Below, in pieces: positions 9,240 to 17,218 of a stretch of 34,562 bases of DNA. The notes under the pieces are model-generated. The model saw only the letters and a list, made by a program, of their open reading frames with translations. It ran no database searches and was not told the DNA's origin. Position 1 is the stretch's first letter; the number at the start of each line of letters is the position of its first letter. The stretch comes from Acidimicrobiaceae bacterium (GTDB lineage Bacteria > Actinomycetota > Acidimicrobiia > Acidimicrobiales > RAAP-2), in assembly GCA_013044405.1 (NCBI GenBank), contig JABEUR010000042.1, positions 1 to 34,562 on the forward strand. The letters are read 5' to 3'. A program made the position numbers and the translations under genes.

Positions 9240-10000
9240 CTTCGCCAATGGTGGAAGCCCGCGGAGTTCGCAAGTCCTACGGTGGCGTCGAAGTGCTCAA
9301 GGGGGTTGACCTAACCGTAGTGAGGGGCGAAGTCACCTGCTTGATTGGTCCTTCGGGATCGGGCAAGAGCACGCTGCTGCGCTGCATCAATCATCTCGAA
9401 AAGCACGACGCGGGAGAGTTGCGCGTCGAAGGTCACCTGATCGGCTACGAAGCACGCGACGGCAAACTCTATGAGTTGAATGACAAGCAGATCTGCTCTG
9501 AACGTTCCCAAATAGGTATGGTCTTCCAACGATTCAATCTCTTCCAACATCTGACGGTTCTGGAGAACATCACGATCGGTCAAACGAAGGTCAAGGGTGT
9601 CGGTTCTGACGCGGCCGTGGCCAAGGCGAGAGAGCTGCTTGCGCGAGTTGGTCTGGTCGCCAAGGAGAAGAACTACCCCAGTCAACTTTCCGGTGGCCAG
9701 CAGCAGCGAGTGGCGATAGCCAGAGCGCTGGCGATGGAGCCCAAATTGATGTTGTTCGACGAACCCACCTCGGCCCTCGATCCTGAACTCGTGGGAGAGG
9801 TTCTTGACGTCATGAAGGATCTCGCGCTGAGCGGGATGACCATGATCGTGGTGACCCACGAGATGAACTTCGCGCGAGAGGTCGCCAACACGGTGTACTT
9901 CCTCGATCAGGGTGTCATAGAAGAGTCAGGGGATCCCAAGGTGATTTTGAGCGCTCCCGCTTCGCAGCGTCTGAAGAGTTTTCTTTCTAAGGTCCTGTAA
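9236..10000 (+). CDS. Amino-acid ABC transporter ATP-binding protein
   Basis: The ATPase of the importer, 254 residues, the normal length for GlnQ/HisP-type subunits. Walker A is GPSGSGKST at residues 38-46, the Q-loop lies in [10 protein letters not shown], the signature LSGGQ is at 151-155, Walker B LMLFDEP at 171-177, and the switch histidine in VVTHEMNFA. The last part, [13 protein letters not shown] followed by a short [12 protein letters not shown] tail, is characteristic of polar amino-acid importers. Its GTG start overlaps the permease stop (GTGA). Its stop TAA overlaps the ATG of the next gene (TAATG), which encodes a CoA-transferase, so that enzyme appears to belong to the same operon. 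An alternative ATG at 9248 would remove only four residues. Confidence 0.95.
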   Translation: MTSPMVEARGVRKSYGGVEVLKGVDLTVVRGEVTCLIGPSGSGKSTLLRCINHLEKHDAGELRVEGHLIGYEARDGKLYELNDKQICSERSQIGMVFQRFNLFQHLTVLENITIGQTKVKGVGSDAAVAKARELLARVGLVAKEKNYPSQLSGGQQQRVAIARALAMEPKLMLFDEPTSALDPELVGEVLDVMKDLALSGMTMIVVTHEMNFAREVANTVYFLDQGVIEESGDPKVILSAPASQRLKSFLSKVL

Positions 10001-11157
10001 TGGTCTGGGACATTGACCCGATCAATCTCGGGACCGGCCTGCCCTTGGAGGGGCTCCGCGTGCTCGACTTCTCCAGGGTCCTGGCGGGACCGCTCTGCGC
10101 GATGATCGCGGGTGACTTAGGGGCGGACGTCATCAAGGTGGAGAGTCCCGGCGGCGACCCGGTGCGATCGCTGGCTCCACCGCGTTTTGGCGATGACGCC
10201 ACGTACTACCTGGCAGTCAATCGACATCGTCGAAACATCACCGCAGACCTGCGCAACGAAGAGGACTTCGCCAAGGTGCTCGAGCTCGTCCGGGTCGCCG
10301 ACGCGGTCATCGAGAACTACCTTCCCAGTCAGGTCCGTTCCTTGGGCATAGAGCGGCTGCGGGCGATCAATCCGAACGGTGTATGGGTGAGTATCACGCC
10401 CGCCGCCCTTGGCGGTCCCTTGTCGGACTCACCGTCGTTCGACTTGCTGGCTCAGGCGCGTTCAGGACTCATGGGGGTCACCGGCGACGCCGATGGGCCA
10501 CCGACGAAGGTCGGCGCGCCATTGGCCGATGTGGTCACCGGCCTCTACGGTGCGATTGGTCTCCTTACTGGACTGTACGCGCGAGCGGTGGACCGACCGG
10601 GGCGCCACTTCGAAGCTCCACTACTCGAGTCGACCATGAGCGCTTTGATCAACCAGGCGCAGGGCTATCTGGCAACGGGCGTCAATCCCCAGCGTCTGGG
10701 CAATGACCACCCCAGTATCACCCCCTACGGGCCGGTGGCCACGGCCGATGGATTCATGTTGCTGGCGGTGGGCACCGATGTGCAATACGCTCGACTGCTC
10801 CAGGCACTTGACGATGATGACTTGTCGTCAACGATCAAGTGGACCATGAATGACGCTCGAGTCCGGGACCGAGTTGAGTTGCGACGAGAGCTCGATCGTG
10901 TCTTCAAAGCTAGGACCACGGACGAATGGCTCAAGTTGCTCGCCGATTCTGGAGTGCCCCACGCGCCGATTCTCGACGTCGAGGGTGCCTTCGAACAGCC
11001 TCAGATTAGAGAAGGGGATTTCGTCGGGATCATGTCCACTCCGGCGGGTCCGATGTCCACTATGCGAAGCCCTCTTCGCGTCGATGGGGTGCGACCGGCA
11101 CTCCGATCTGGGCCACGTCGCCTCGGTGAGGACTCTCGAACCGTCCTGGACAACTGA
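10000..11157 (+). CDS. Family III CoA-transferase (CaiB/BaiF)
   Basis: A 385-residue class III CoA-transferase, the usual length. These enzymes form intertwined dimers and move CoA from an acyl-CoA donor to a carboxylic acid through a catalytic aspartate. Visible family features: LEGLRVLDFSRVLAGP at the N-terminus, LGADVIKVESPGGDPVR, NRHRRNITADLR, and SFDLLAQARSGLM, where Asp148 is the expected catalytic residue. Further on come the glycine-rich GAPLADVVTGLYGAIG and the C-terminal VPHAPILDVEGA. The ATG overlaps the stop of the ABC ATPase gene, suggesting that the imported compound, or a product of it, is activated as a CoA thioester. The substrate is unknown. The gene ends 5 bp before the convergent nitroreductase gene, with no visible terminator between them. 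Confidence 0.92.
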   Translation: MVWDIDPINLGTGLPLEGLRVLDFSRVLAGPLCAMIAGDLGADVIKVESPGGDPVRSLAPPRFGDDATYYLAVNRHRRNITADLRNEEDFAKVLELVRVADAVIENYLPSQVRSLGIERLRAINPNGVWVSITPAALGGPLSDSPSFDLLAQARSGLMGVTGDADGPPTKVGAPLADVVTGLYGAIGLLTGLYARAVDRPGRHFEAPLLESTMSALINQAQGYLATGVNPQRLGNDHPSITPYGPVATADGFMLLAVGTDVQYARLLQALDDDDLSSTIKWTMNDARVRDRVELRRELDRVFKARTTDEWLKLLADSGVPHAPILDVEGAFEQPQIREGDFVGIMSTPAGPMSTMRSPLRVDGVRPALRSGPRRLGEDSRTVLDN

Positions 11158-11162
11158 ACGTA

Positions 11163-11849
11163 TCAGGTCGGTAGAAAGATCGGGCCGTCAAGTCGACCGA
11201 TGGTCGTGAACTCCTCGACCGATCGGCGTGCGAGGAGTCTGACTTGGCGCTGCGCATGACCCAAGACGACGATTGACGCAATCGCAAAATTCTCGGGTGC
11301 GCCGATTTCTTGGCGAAGACGGTCCTCATGGCGAGTCGCCACGGTCGTCATAACCCCGCCCAAGTCGTGCTGACGTGCCGCGAGGAGAATGTTCCAGACA
11401 AATGGGTAGACCGACGCTCCGCCAACGATCTGGTAGCGGTCGAGGTCTCGGTCCGATGCTGCCAGGGCACCGAGGTCCGCACACACGACGAGCATCACCG
11501 GAACGCGATCGAGGTTTTCGGCGAAACCCTGCGGATCCGACGCCGACTCGGCAGCACTGCGCTGCGAAACTGCGTGAGAGCGCTGCTCGTCGGTCATGAG
11601 TGGTGAGAAGGGCACGACGCCGATGAGTAGGTGGGCAACGTAGTCATGCCACGCGTCGAGGTAGAGGTCGCGAATCCGTCGTCGTTGCTCGAGGTCGCGC
11701 ACGACGATTACTCGCCATGCTTGGCGGTTGCCGCCAGAAGGCGCGAAGCGGGCATCATCGAGGATTGCGTAGAGGGTGGCGTCGTCAACATCTCGAGGCT
11801 CGTACTCACGAACCGCGCCGGTTGTCCGCATGGCTTCACTGAGTTCCAT
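11163..11849 (-). CDS. Nitroreductase family protein
   Basis: A 228-residue FMN-dependent oxidoreductase of the nitroreductase fold. The N-terminal part holds the flavin-binding pattern: VREYEPRDVDD, then ARFAPSGGNRQAWRVIVV, where the SGGN stretch contacts FMN. The middle carries VPVMLVVCADL, and the C-terminal half AARQHDLGGVMTT and then ASIVVLGHAQR. Such proteins reduce nitro groups, quinones or enones with NAD(P)H; no specific substrate can be assigned. A long helical insert at about residues 68-108 (HDYVAHLL to DPQGFAEN) matches a larger subgroup of the family. Upstream of the ATG on the minus strand is TAGGGT followed by six bases, which could be either a weak ribosome binding site or a -10 element of a leaderless transcript. 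Confidence 0.85.
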   Translation of the reverse strand: MELSEAMRTTGAVREYEPRDVDDATLYAILDDARFAPSGGNRQAWRVIVVRDLEQRRRIRDLYLDAWHDYVAHLLIGVVPFSPLMTDEQRSHAVSQRSAAESASDPQGFAENLDRVPVMLVVCADLGALAASDRDLDRYQIVGGASVYPFVWNILLAARQHDLGGVMTTVATRHEDRLRQEIGAPENFAIASIVVLGHAQRQVRLLARRSVEEFTTIGRLDGPIFLPT

Positions 11850-11880
11850 GTCGATACCCTAGGTCAGCATTGCGAGAAAC

Positions 11881-12663
11881 TCATGCGTCGCGACGTTGCA
11901 GGAGCGTCACCCCAACGCCCAAGAAGACGATGACGTAAGAAATCAAGATAAGCGATGCCGTCGCCGATCCAAAGCTGTTCGAAGCAGGTGTTGGCGACAT
12001 CATGGCTTGACCGAGGGCTGAAGGCTCGTACTTGGAGTAACTGGTCTGCCAGCTCTGGGGGAGAAGGAACATGACGATCGGCAAGATCAACAGGATGGAA
12101 GTGAACACGCTGATACAGGCGGCGCTTTGACGCAGGATCAGCCCGAGCGAGTAGCCAAATACTGCAAGAAGCGTCAGATAGACACCAGCCAAGATGACCG
12201 ACCTCAAGACTGAACCGCTGCTCAAAGACGCGGTCGGCACGACACCTGAGAAAATGCTCTGACCCAACAAGAAGGTGATGAACACTGCAATCTCCGAAAT
12301 GACGAACATCGACGCTATGAGAATGATTAACTTCGATACCGCCAAACGCAGTCGATTGGGCACCGCAGCCAATGTCGTACGAATCGATCCCGACGAGTAC
12401 TCACTGGTGATGAAGAGGACACCGATGACGCCAATTGCGAATTGGGCGAACAGGGTACCGCCGAGACTTGTTGATACCGGATCAAAGGTGATCTTGCGCA
12501 ATGGATTCATCTCGTGGTAGTGGCTACGAACCGTCCAGGTGATGAGCGCGCCCAGTCCAATGGTCAGCACGAAGGTGACTGCCACCCCGAGGATGGTGGA
12601 GCGCACGGTATGGAACTTGATCCATTCAGCCTTGACCGTGGACGAAAGGGTGTTGTCACTCAT
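11881..12663 (-). CDS. ABC-2 type transporter permease
   Basis: The membrane subunit of an ABC exporter, about 260 residues with six predicted helices. It starts with a soluble segment containing VKAEWIKFHTVRST, typical of ABC-2 permeases, then helix 1 (ILGVAVTFVLTIGLGALI). The loop with SEYSSGSIRTTLAAVPNR is the conserved cytoplasmic coupling region. Helices continue to the C-terminal LISYVIVFLGVGVTLLQRRDA. I chose the ATG at 12663 because it overlaps the upstream ATPase stop by only 8 bp. An in-frame ATG at 12696 adds 11 polar residues and overlaps further. It pairs with the ATPase gene at 12656-13576. Proteins of this kind export antibiotics, peptides or lipids; the cargo is unknown. Confidence 0.88.
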   Translation of the reverse strand: MSDNTLSSTVKAEWIKFHTVRSTILGVAVTFVLTIGLGALITWTVRSHYHEMNPLRKITFDPVSTSLGGTLFAQFAIGVIGVLFITSEYSSGSIRTTLAAVPNRLRLAVSKLIILIASMFVISEIAVFITFLLGQSIFSGVVPTASLSSGSVLRSVILAGVYLTLLAVFGYSLGLILRQSAACISVFTSILLILPIVMFLLPQSWQTSYSKYEPSALGQAMMSPTPASNSFGSATASLILISYVIVFLGVGVTLLQRRDA

Positions 12664-13576
12664 CGGCTGCTGCTTGCTGTCGGTGGGCGAAGTCAAGGGA
12701 GTCAGCGGTCAGGTCCATGAAGACTTCCTCGAGCGAGGCTCTTTGGGGAGTCAGTTCGTACAGCGTGAGCCCGCTAGCGAAAGCGATCTTACCGACCTCA
12801 TCAGAACTAAGACCACTGACGGTGAGCATGCTTTCATTGGTGGCCTGAACCTGAGCTCCGTGGCTCAGCAGCACTTGTTGTAACAAGGTGGGGTCAGAGG
12901 TGCGTACGAGAACGCTCCCTTGTGCGGTCTTGGTGAGATCGTCGACCGATCCTTGCGTAATGAACTTGCCTCGGCCAATGACGATGATCTGATCAGCGCT
13001 CACCGCCATCTCGCTCATCAGGTGCGAACTCACAAAGACAGTACGCCCCTCCGCGGCGAGTGAACGGAAGAATTCTCGGATCCAGCGGATACCTTCGGGA
13101 TCGAGCCCATTGACTGGTTCATCGAACAAGAGGACCGCAGGGTCACCAAGAAGGGCCGCAGCGATGCCGAGACGCTGGCTCATGCCGAGCGAGAATCCCC
13201 CGACCCGCTTGTTGGCTACTGAGGTGATTCCGGTGAACTCGAGTACCTCGTCTACTCTGGACAGCTTGATCTGGTTTGACGTTGCCAGAGAGCGCAAGTG
13301 ATTACGAGCAGTTCGGCCGGGATGTACGGCCTTGGCATCGAGCAACGCACCGACCTCGCGTAATGGTGACTTGAGGTCTGCGTAGTTTTGTCCGTTGACC
13401 GTGGCGCGTCCCTTGCTTGGATGATCGAGTCCGAGAATGATCCTCATGGTGGTGGATTTCCCGGATCCATTGGGACCGAGGAATCCAGTGACGACGCCGG
13501 ACTTCACTTCGAAGTTCAGATCGTCCACGGCGGTGGTGGAACCGTACTGTTTGGTGAGGTGTTCGACTTTGAGCAT
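12656..13576 (-). CDS. ABC-2 type transporter ATP-binding protein
   Basis: A 306-residue exporter ATPase of the CcmA/DrrA/NatA type. Walker A GPNGSGKST is at residues 34-42 and the Q-loop region is atypical (REVGALLDAKAVHPGRTARNHL), as in antibiotic and bacitracin-type exporters. The signature FSLGMSQR departs from the textbook LSGGQ but is normal for this group. Walker B LLFDEPVNGLDPEG and the switch histidine in VSSHLMSEM are present. The last 90 residues form the extra C-terminal domain seen in DrrA-like ATPases. No Shine-Dalgarno is visible before the ATG: the upstream bases on the minus strand are pyrimidine-rich (ACCTCCCC), so a short-leader or leaderless transcript is possible. It forms a two-gene operon with the overlapping permease gene. 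Confidence 0.93.
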   Translation of the reverse strand: MLKVEHLTKQYGSTTAVDDLNFEVKSGVVTGFLGPNGSGKSTTMRIILGLDHPSKGRATVNGQNYADLKSPLREVGALLDAKAVHPGRTARNHLRSLATSNQIKLSRVDEVLEFTGITSVANKRVGGFSLGMSQRLGIAAALLGDPAVLLFDEPVNGLDPEGIRWIREFFRSLAAEGRTVFVSSHLMSEMAVSADQIIVIGRGKFITQGSVDDLTKTAQGSVLVRTSDPTLLQQVLLSHGAQVQATNESMLTVSGLSSDEVGKIAFASGLTLYELTPQRASLEEVFMDLTADSLDFAHRQQAAADE

Positions 13577-13661
13577 GGGGAGGTACTACTGAGACTACTT
13601 TCGCTGCGCCAGGCGGCGACCGGGGGACCTTAAGCGATCAGTAAATCCTGTCTGAGCTCGC

Positions 13662-14105
13662 CTAATCGCCAGCTCGTTCGCGGCATTGTCTGCAGGTTCC
13701 CGTGATCGCCAAGTGGTGGCGATCGAGGCGGAAGCCGAAGTTGCGCAACAGCTCCTTACTGAGATGGTCGAAGTGTGACGCCGGCACCTCGAAGGCGACC
13801 CCGCACTGAGAGCAGATGAGATGACCATGGGTCGTGCCCGCCAAATGGTAGACCGCCGCGTGCTGAGCCATGTGGGAATGCACGACGATCTTCAGCGCTT
13901 CGAACTCCTCCAGGATTCGATAAACGGTGGACTGGCTCACTTCAGGTTGCCATTTCTGCACGGCATGAGTGATCTCTTCGACGGTGAGGTGACCCGGGGC
14001 GTCGACGAGCACTTGAGCAACGGTTCGCTTGGGGACGGTGACCCTCTTCGCTGCGCCACGAAGCGTGGAAACGATCTCCTCAACCGCTGGCGAAGGGTGC
14101 ACCAT
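13662..14105 (-). CDS. Fur family transcriptional regulator
   Basis: A 147-residue metal-responsive repressor of the Fur/Zur/PerR family, near the family's typical length. The N-terminal winged helix contains TVEEITHAV and the recognition segment SQSTVYRILEEFEAL. The dimerisation/metal domain carries the HGHLICSQC motif and then CRQC near the end, giving two CxxC pairs (Cys98/101 and Cys138/141) that should hold structural zinc. The sensed signal (iron, zinc, manganese or peroxide) cannot be decided from these residues. The ATG has no ribosome binding site; instead TATCCT lies six bases upstream, indicating a leaderless mRNA. It is divergent from msrA, an oxidative-damage repair gene, which makes a peroxide or metal-stress role plausible but unproven. 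Confidence 0.88.
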   Translation of the reverse strand: MVHPSPAVEEIVSTLRGAAKRVTVPKRTVAQVLVDAPGHLTVEEITHAVQKWQPEVSQSTVYRILEEFEALKIVVHSHMAQHAAVYHLAGTTHGHLICSQCGVAFEVPASHFDHLSKELLRNFGFRLDRHHLAITGTCRQCRERAGD

Positions 14106-14111
14106 AGACAG

Positions 14112-14142
14112 AGGATAGGCGCGTATCGATTAGGCCCTCCAA
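14112..14142 (-). promoter_or_regulatory. Putative leaderless promoter of the Fur-family gene
   Basis: On the minus strand TATCCT (14112-14117) fits the -10 consensus, with TTGGAG (14137-14142) as a possible -35 after 19 bp. Only six bases separate TATCCT from the ATG at 14105, so transcription would start at or next to the first base of the start codon. No Shine-Dalgarno is present, which agrees with this. Confidence 0.5.
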
Positions 14143-14146
14143 CCCG

Positions 14147-14152
14147 TATTCT
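14147..14152 (+). promoter_or_regulatory. Putative -10 element of leaderless msrA
   Basis: TATTCT lies exactly six bases (CATGAT) before the msrA ATG at 14159, the spacing expected for a transcript that begins at the start codon. No ribosome binding site is visible. The -35 region is weak. This element and the oppositely facing one for the Fur-family gene sit within the same 53 bp gap. Confidence 0.45.
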
Positions 14153-14158
14153 CATGAT

Positions 14159-14794
14159 ATGAATTCGTCTCCGGTGATGATTGAACCAGACCATGCCCTC
14201 AAGGGTCGATCCGAAGTAGTGAACGTGCAGCGCCCGCATCTGGTTTACGGCGTGTCAATGATGGAGGCCGTTCCCCCAGACGCGCAAGTCGCCTATGTGG
14301 CCATGGGCTGCTTTTGGGGAGCGGAGCGCAAGTTCTTCGAGCTTGACGGCGTAATCAATACCAGCGTGGGTTATCAAGGCGGATTCACACCTAATCCTTC
14401 GTATGAGGAGGTGTGCACCGGCAAAACCGGTCACGCCGAAAGCGTGAAAGTCGTCTTTGACCCGTCCAAGGTGAGTTACCGGCAAGTACTCGCCTGCTTT
14501 TATGAGAATCACAACCCGACGCAAGGATTCCGTCAAGGCGCCGATATCGGCACGCAATATCGCAGCGCCATCTACTACGTCGATGATGTTCAACGGGCCA
14601 CAGCTCATGAGGTCACGGCCATCTATGCCGCCATGCTCGCGAGCCGAGGTTACGCAACGATCACCACGGAAATCGCTCCGGCGGGGCCGTTCTATTTAGC
14701 TGAGGAATATCACCAGCAGTACCTCGTGGCCAATCCCAACGGATACTGCGGATTGGGCGGAACCGGAGTGAGCTGTCCGGTTGGACTCGCCTAG
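14159..14794 (+). CDS. msrA: Peptide-methionine (S)-S-oxide reductase
   Basis: Reduces methionine-S-sulfoxide in oxidised proteins, using thioredoxin to recycle the enzyme. The 211-residue product carries the MsrA motif GCFWGAE with catalytic Cys51, then VGYQGG, YEEVCTGKTGHAE, and QGADIGTQYRSAIYY. Near the C-terminus the NPNGYCGLGGTGVSCPVGL segment supplies the two cysteines usually needed for recycling. The first 30 or so residues are an extension seen in many actinobacterial MsrA proteins. The ATG lacks a ribosome binding site but sits six bases after a -10-like TATTCT, suggesting leaderless expression. It is divergent from the Fur-family regulator. Its stop shares the four bases CTAG with the stop of the convergent flavoprotein gene. 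Confidence 0.95.
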   Translation: MNSSPVMIEPDHALKGRSEVVNVQRPHLVYGVSMMEAVPPDAQVAYVAMGCFWGAERKFFELDGVINTSVGYQGGFTPNPSYEEVCTGKTGHAESVKVVFDPSKVSYRQVLACFYENHNPTQGFRQGADIGTQYRSAIYYVDDVQRATAHEVTAIYAAMLASRGYATITTEIAPAGPFYLAEEYHQQYLVANPNGYCGLGGTGVSCPVGLA

Positions 14795-15768
14795 GACGAA
14801 CTCGATGACAGCTCTGCGACACGAGCAATCTCTCGCTGCGCCTCAGCCATCATCGTTCGCACTATCTCACCCGCTGGCACCAGGGAGTTGATTGCTCCAA
14901 CGACCTGCCCGGCTGGATAACACTCAGTTGCCGCGACGACACCAGCCGTGTTCTCATCGCCACCGAGATGGAATGAGCCGTCGGCGAGCGAGACTTGGAG
15001 TTGATCAGGGAATTTCTTGAGGAGCTTGGGATCGGTTTCGTACAGGTCGGTCCTCGAGTTGCGAATCACTCGCATGGTCTTACCGGTATAGGCACGCGAG
15101 ATAACGGTTCCGTCCTCCGGTGAGTCGATGATGCTCTCCTTGAAGCCGACGACCGAGCGGGCTTCGGGTGTAGCGATGAAGCGGGTACCGATCCACACGC
15201 CGTCGGCCCCTAGCATGAGTGACGCTGCGAGGCCGCGGCCGTCGAAAATCCCACCGGCAGCAATCACCGGTATGGAACTTCCAACTGCATCCACGATCAT
15301 CGGAACCAATGGAAGGGTGGCCACGGTTCCAGTGTGCCCACCGGCTTCGGTACCCTGTGCGACCACGATGTCGCATCCTGCGTCGAGAGCGCGCTTGGCG
15401 TGTTCGACTTTGCCGCACATTGAGATGACCAGAACGTGATGACTGTGACACAGGTCGATGACATGGCGAGGGACGCCGAGGCCGGCGACGAAAGCGCTAG
15501 CCCCTCCTTCAATCAACAGTTCGACGTTCTGTACCAACGTCTCGGGAAATGCGGTGAGCAGGTCAACACCAAATGGCTTGGACGTCAGCGATCTGATGAT
15601 CGACATCTCACTGGCCAACTGATTGCTCGTCATGGTCGATGCTCCGAGGCATCCGTAACCTCCCGCCTCTGACACTGCTGCAGCAAGACGGCCGTAGGCC
15701 ACGCCGCCCATTCCCGCCAACATCACCGGATGTTCGATTCCGAGTATCTGCGTCAATCGCGTTCTCAT
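14791..15768 (-). CDS. NAD(P)H-dependent flavin oxidoreductase / nitronate monooxygenase family
   Basis: A 325-residue FMN-dependent TIM-barrel protein related to nitronate monooxygenase and to the enoyl-ACP reductase FabK. Visible features: HPVMLAGMGGVAYGRLAAAVSEAGG at the start (the flavin-binding loop), KPFGVDLL, CDIVVAQGTEAGGHTG with the conserved histidine near the flavin, IPVIAAGGIFDGRG, and LMLGADGVWIGTRFIATPE. Whether it oxidises nitronates or reduces another substrate cannot be told from sequence; a strict assignment would need the family subclass motifs. The ATG at 15768 has a strong GGGGAGG ribosome binding site about 4-5 nt upstream. It converges with msrA, the two stop codons overlapping by four bases. 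Confidence 0.87.
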   Translation of the reverse strand: MRTRLTQILGIEHPVMLAGMGGVAYGRLAAAVSEAGGYGCLGASTMTSNQLASEMSIIRSLTSKPFGVDLLTAFPETLVQNVELLIEGGASAFVAGLGVPRHVIDLCHSHHVLVISMCGKVEHAKRALDAGCDIVVAQGTEAGGHTGTVATLPLVPMIVDAVGSSIPVIAAGGIFDGRGLAASLMLGADGVWIGTRFIATPEARSVVGFKESIIDSPEDGTVISRAYTGKTMRVIRNSRTDLYETDPKLLKKFPDQLQVSLADGSFHLGGDENTAGVVAATECYPAGQVVGAINSLVPAGEIVRTMMAEAQREIARVAELSSSSS

Positions 15769-16215
15769 ACAACCTCCCCAGAGGCCAACTATAGGGAACT
15801 CGAAAACGACCCAGCGACACCAAGCATTTGCTCACCGTCATCCACAGTGCGTTGGTCAAAAGCGCGGACCGCTGTGTTGACCTCGACGAATCAGGAGTCT
15901 TGGCGGAGGGCCGTCAACTCGATGGCCCAGGTCCCGAGCGAGCTCGACTGGGTCTTCGGTGCTCACTTTTCATAGAGGTTGCTAGCCGCATTGGACCGCA
16001 TCTGATCGACTCTGTCGACCTCATCGTGTTTCGCTTATCCCGCTTGCGCGATTCCATTCGGCGAACAAGTTGGACTTCCGCTGCCTTGCGCACACTGCCC
16101 AGGGATGTGCTGGCCATCATCATCTAGGCGATTCGGGACCTAATTCGACGGAGCTCGCGATGGGCGGTGCCGGTCCGATCACTGGCTGCGGTTCTCTCGT
16201 TGATGCTCCTTGAAA
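15769..16215. other. Stretch without a recognisable gene
   Basis: About 447 bases between the start of the flavoprotein gene and the end of the phosphatase gene. The part next to 15768 must contain the flavoprotein promoter and its ribosome binding site. The longest frames are a 99-codon TTG-started frame on plus (15828-16127) and a 69-codon frame on minus (15914-16123). Neither shows a known motif, a membrane segment or a ribosome binding site. I see no repeat or RNA gene here. It may be a decayed gene or a long regulatory gap. Confidence 0.4.
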
Positions 16216-16719
16216 TCAAACGTCGCGCGAGCCTGCACTCAAGTGCCGACGAAATTCCACTACCAAACACCTCGCTGCATCCCTGAGGACGTCGAGACAG
16301 CGCTCGAAGTCGAGTTGTGATCCGTAGTAAGGATCTTCCAGATCAAGGTCCAAACCGGGTTGGAGAAGGTTACGCAGTAGTAGAACTCGAGTGTTCGGAT
16401 TTGTTAGACGGCGCTCCACGTCGTGAACCTGCTCACGAGTCATCGCGATGACCAGGTCCTGACGATTTAAGTAGACGCTGTCAGCGAAGGCCGCCGTTGA
16501 GCCGGCTTGAGATATGCCAGCGTTGTCGAGGGCGGCGCGGGCCCGGGAGTCCATATCGCAGCCGACGTGCCAGTTGGCGGTGCCAGCGCTGGAAACGAAG
16601 ACGCGCCCAATTAGAAAAGAGTCCTCAGCAATCAACTCGCGCAGAGCGACTTCGGCCATGGGTGAGCGGCAGATGTTGCCAGTGCATATCATCGCGATAT
16701 TCAAGGTTCGTTCGGACAT
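16216..16719 (-). CDS. Low-molecular-weight protein-tyrosine phosphatase
   Basis: A 167-residue cytoplasmic phosphatase of the low-molecular-weight PTP/arsenate reductase fold. The phosphate-binding loop CTGNICRS gives nucleophile Cys12 and Arg18. The general acid is in the EDPYYGSQLDF stretch near the C-terminus, matching the family DP(Y/F) motif. Actinobacterial relatives dephosphorylate tyrosine on proteins, for example in exopolysaccharide synthesis or signalling; no partner kinase lies in the window. The ATG at 16719 is preceded by AGAAGGGTG at good spacing. A GTG two codons upstream (16725) would lie almost on top of the ribosome binding site and is less likely. It stands alone, divergent from the DUF3040 gene. 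Confidence 0.9.
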   Translation of the reverse strand: MSERTLNIAMICTGNICRSPMAEVALRELIAEDSFLIGRVFVSSAGTANWHVGCDMDSRARAALDNAGISQAGSTAAFADSVYLNRQDLVIAMTREQVHDVERRLTNPNTRVLLLRNLLQPGLDLDLEDPYYGSQLDFERCLDVLRDAARCLVVEFRRHLSAGSRDV

Positions 16720-16796
16720 GGTCACCCTTCTGTCACGTGGTCCTTCGGTCCCGTTATTGAGGCAAAAGTGACGTGCGAACGTGGTTGGCGAATCAG

Positions 16797-16802
16797 TACA
16801 AT
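16797..16802 (+). promoter_or_regulatory. Putative -10 box of the DUF3040 gene run
   Basis: TACAAT differs from the -10 consensus TATAAT at one base and lies 29 bp before the DUF3040 start codon, leaving a leader that contains its AAGGAG ribosome binding site. The -35 region about 18 bp upstream (GTGCGA) is weak. It could drive the gene run from 16832 to 19515. Confidence 0.4.
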
Positions 16803-16831
16803 GGCTTAAGGATTACAGGAAAGGAGACGCG

Positions 16832-17218
16832 ATGCCACTCTCAGAGCATGAGCAGCGGATCCTGGCCGAGTTGGAAGAATCGCTCTCCAAGCACGATCCG
16901 CGATTTGTCAAGAACGTTCGCGAGACGAATGTTTACTCCCATGGCGGGCGCCGTGTCCGTTGGGGTATCGCTGGATTCGTCGCCGGTCTCTTGATTCTCA
17001 TCCTGACCTTTTCGCAATACGTGGTTTTGGGTTTGCTCGGTGTGGCCATGATGTTCGTCTCGGCGGTGGTTGTTGAACGAAATGCACGGCTCTTGGGAAA
17101 GGCGTCGTGGCAGGACATCACGCGACCGGCCCGGGGGGATGATTCAAACGCGAACTATGGTCCTCGGACCAGTTCGCTCCGCGACTGGTTGTCGCGTCAG
17201 CGTCGCACTCGAGAATGA
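16832..17218 (+). CDS. DUF3040 domain membrane protein
   Basis: A 128-residue protein of the actinobacterial DUF3040 family, recognised by its start MPLSEHEQRIL. The N-terminal 45 residues are a charged helical segment (ELEESLSKHDPRFV). Two adjacent membrane helices follow at about residues 47-85 (WGIAGFVAGLLILILTF and VLGLLGVAMMFVSAVVV), then a polar, Arg-rich C-terminal tail. Its biochemical role is unknown, although the family is nearly universal in actinobacteria and often sits close to mraZ and the dcw cluster, as here. The ATG at 16832 has AAGGAG about 6 nt upstream; an in-frame upstream start at 16781 lacks support. Its stop overlaps the ATG of the ROK kinase gene (ATGA). Confidence 0.9.
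   Translation: MPLSEHEQRILAELEESLSKHDPRFVKNVRETNVYSHGGRRVRWGIAGFVAGLLILILTFSQYVVLGLLGVAMMFVSAVVVERNARLLGKASWQDITRPARGDDSNANYGPRTSSLRDWLSRQRRTRE

Noticed and set aside
15828..16127. 99-codon TTG-started frame as a possible gene
   Set aside because: No ribosome binding site, motif or hydrophobic pattern; an overlapping minus-strand frame of similar quality exists.
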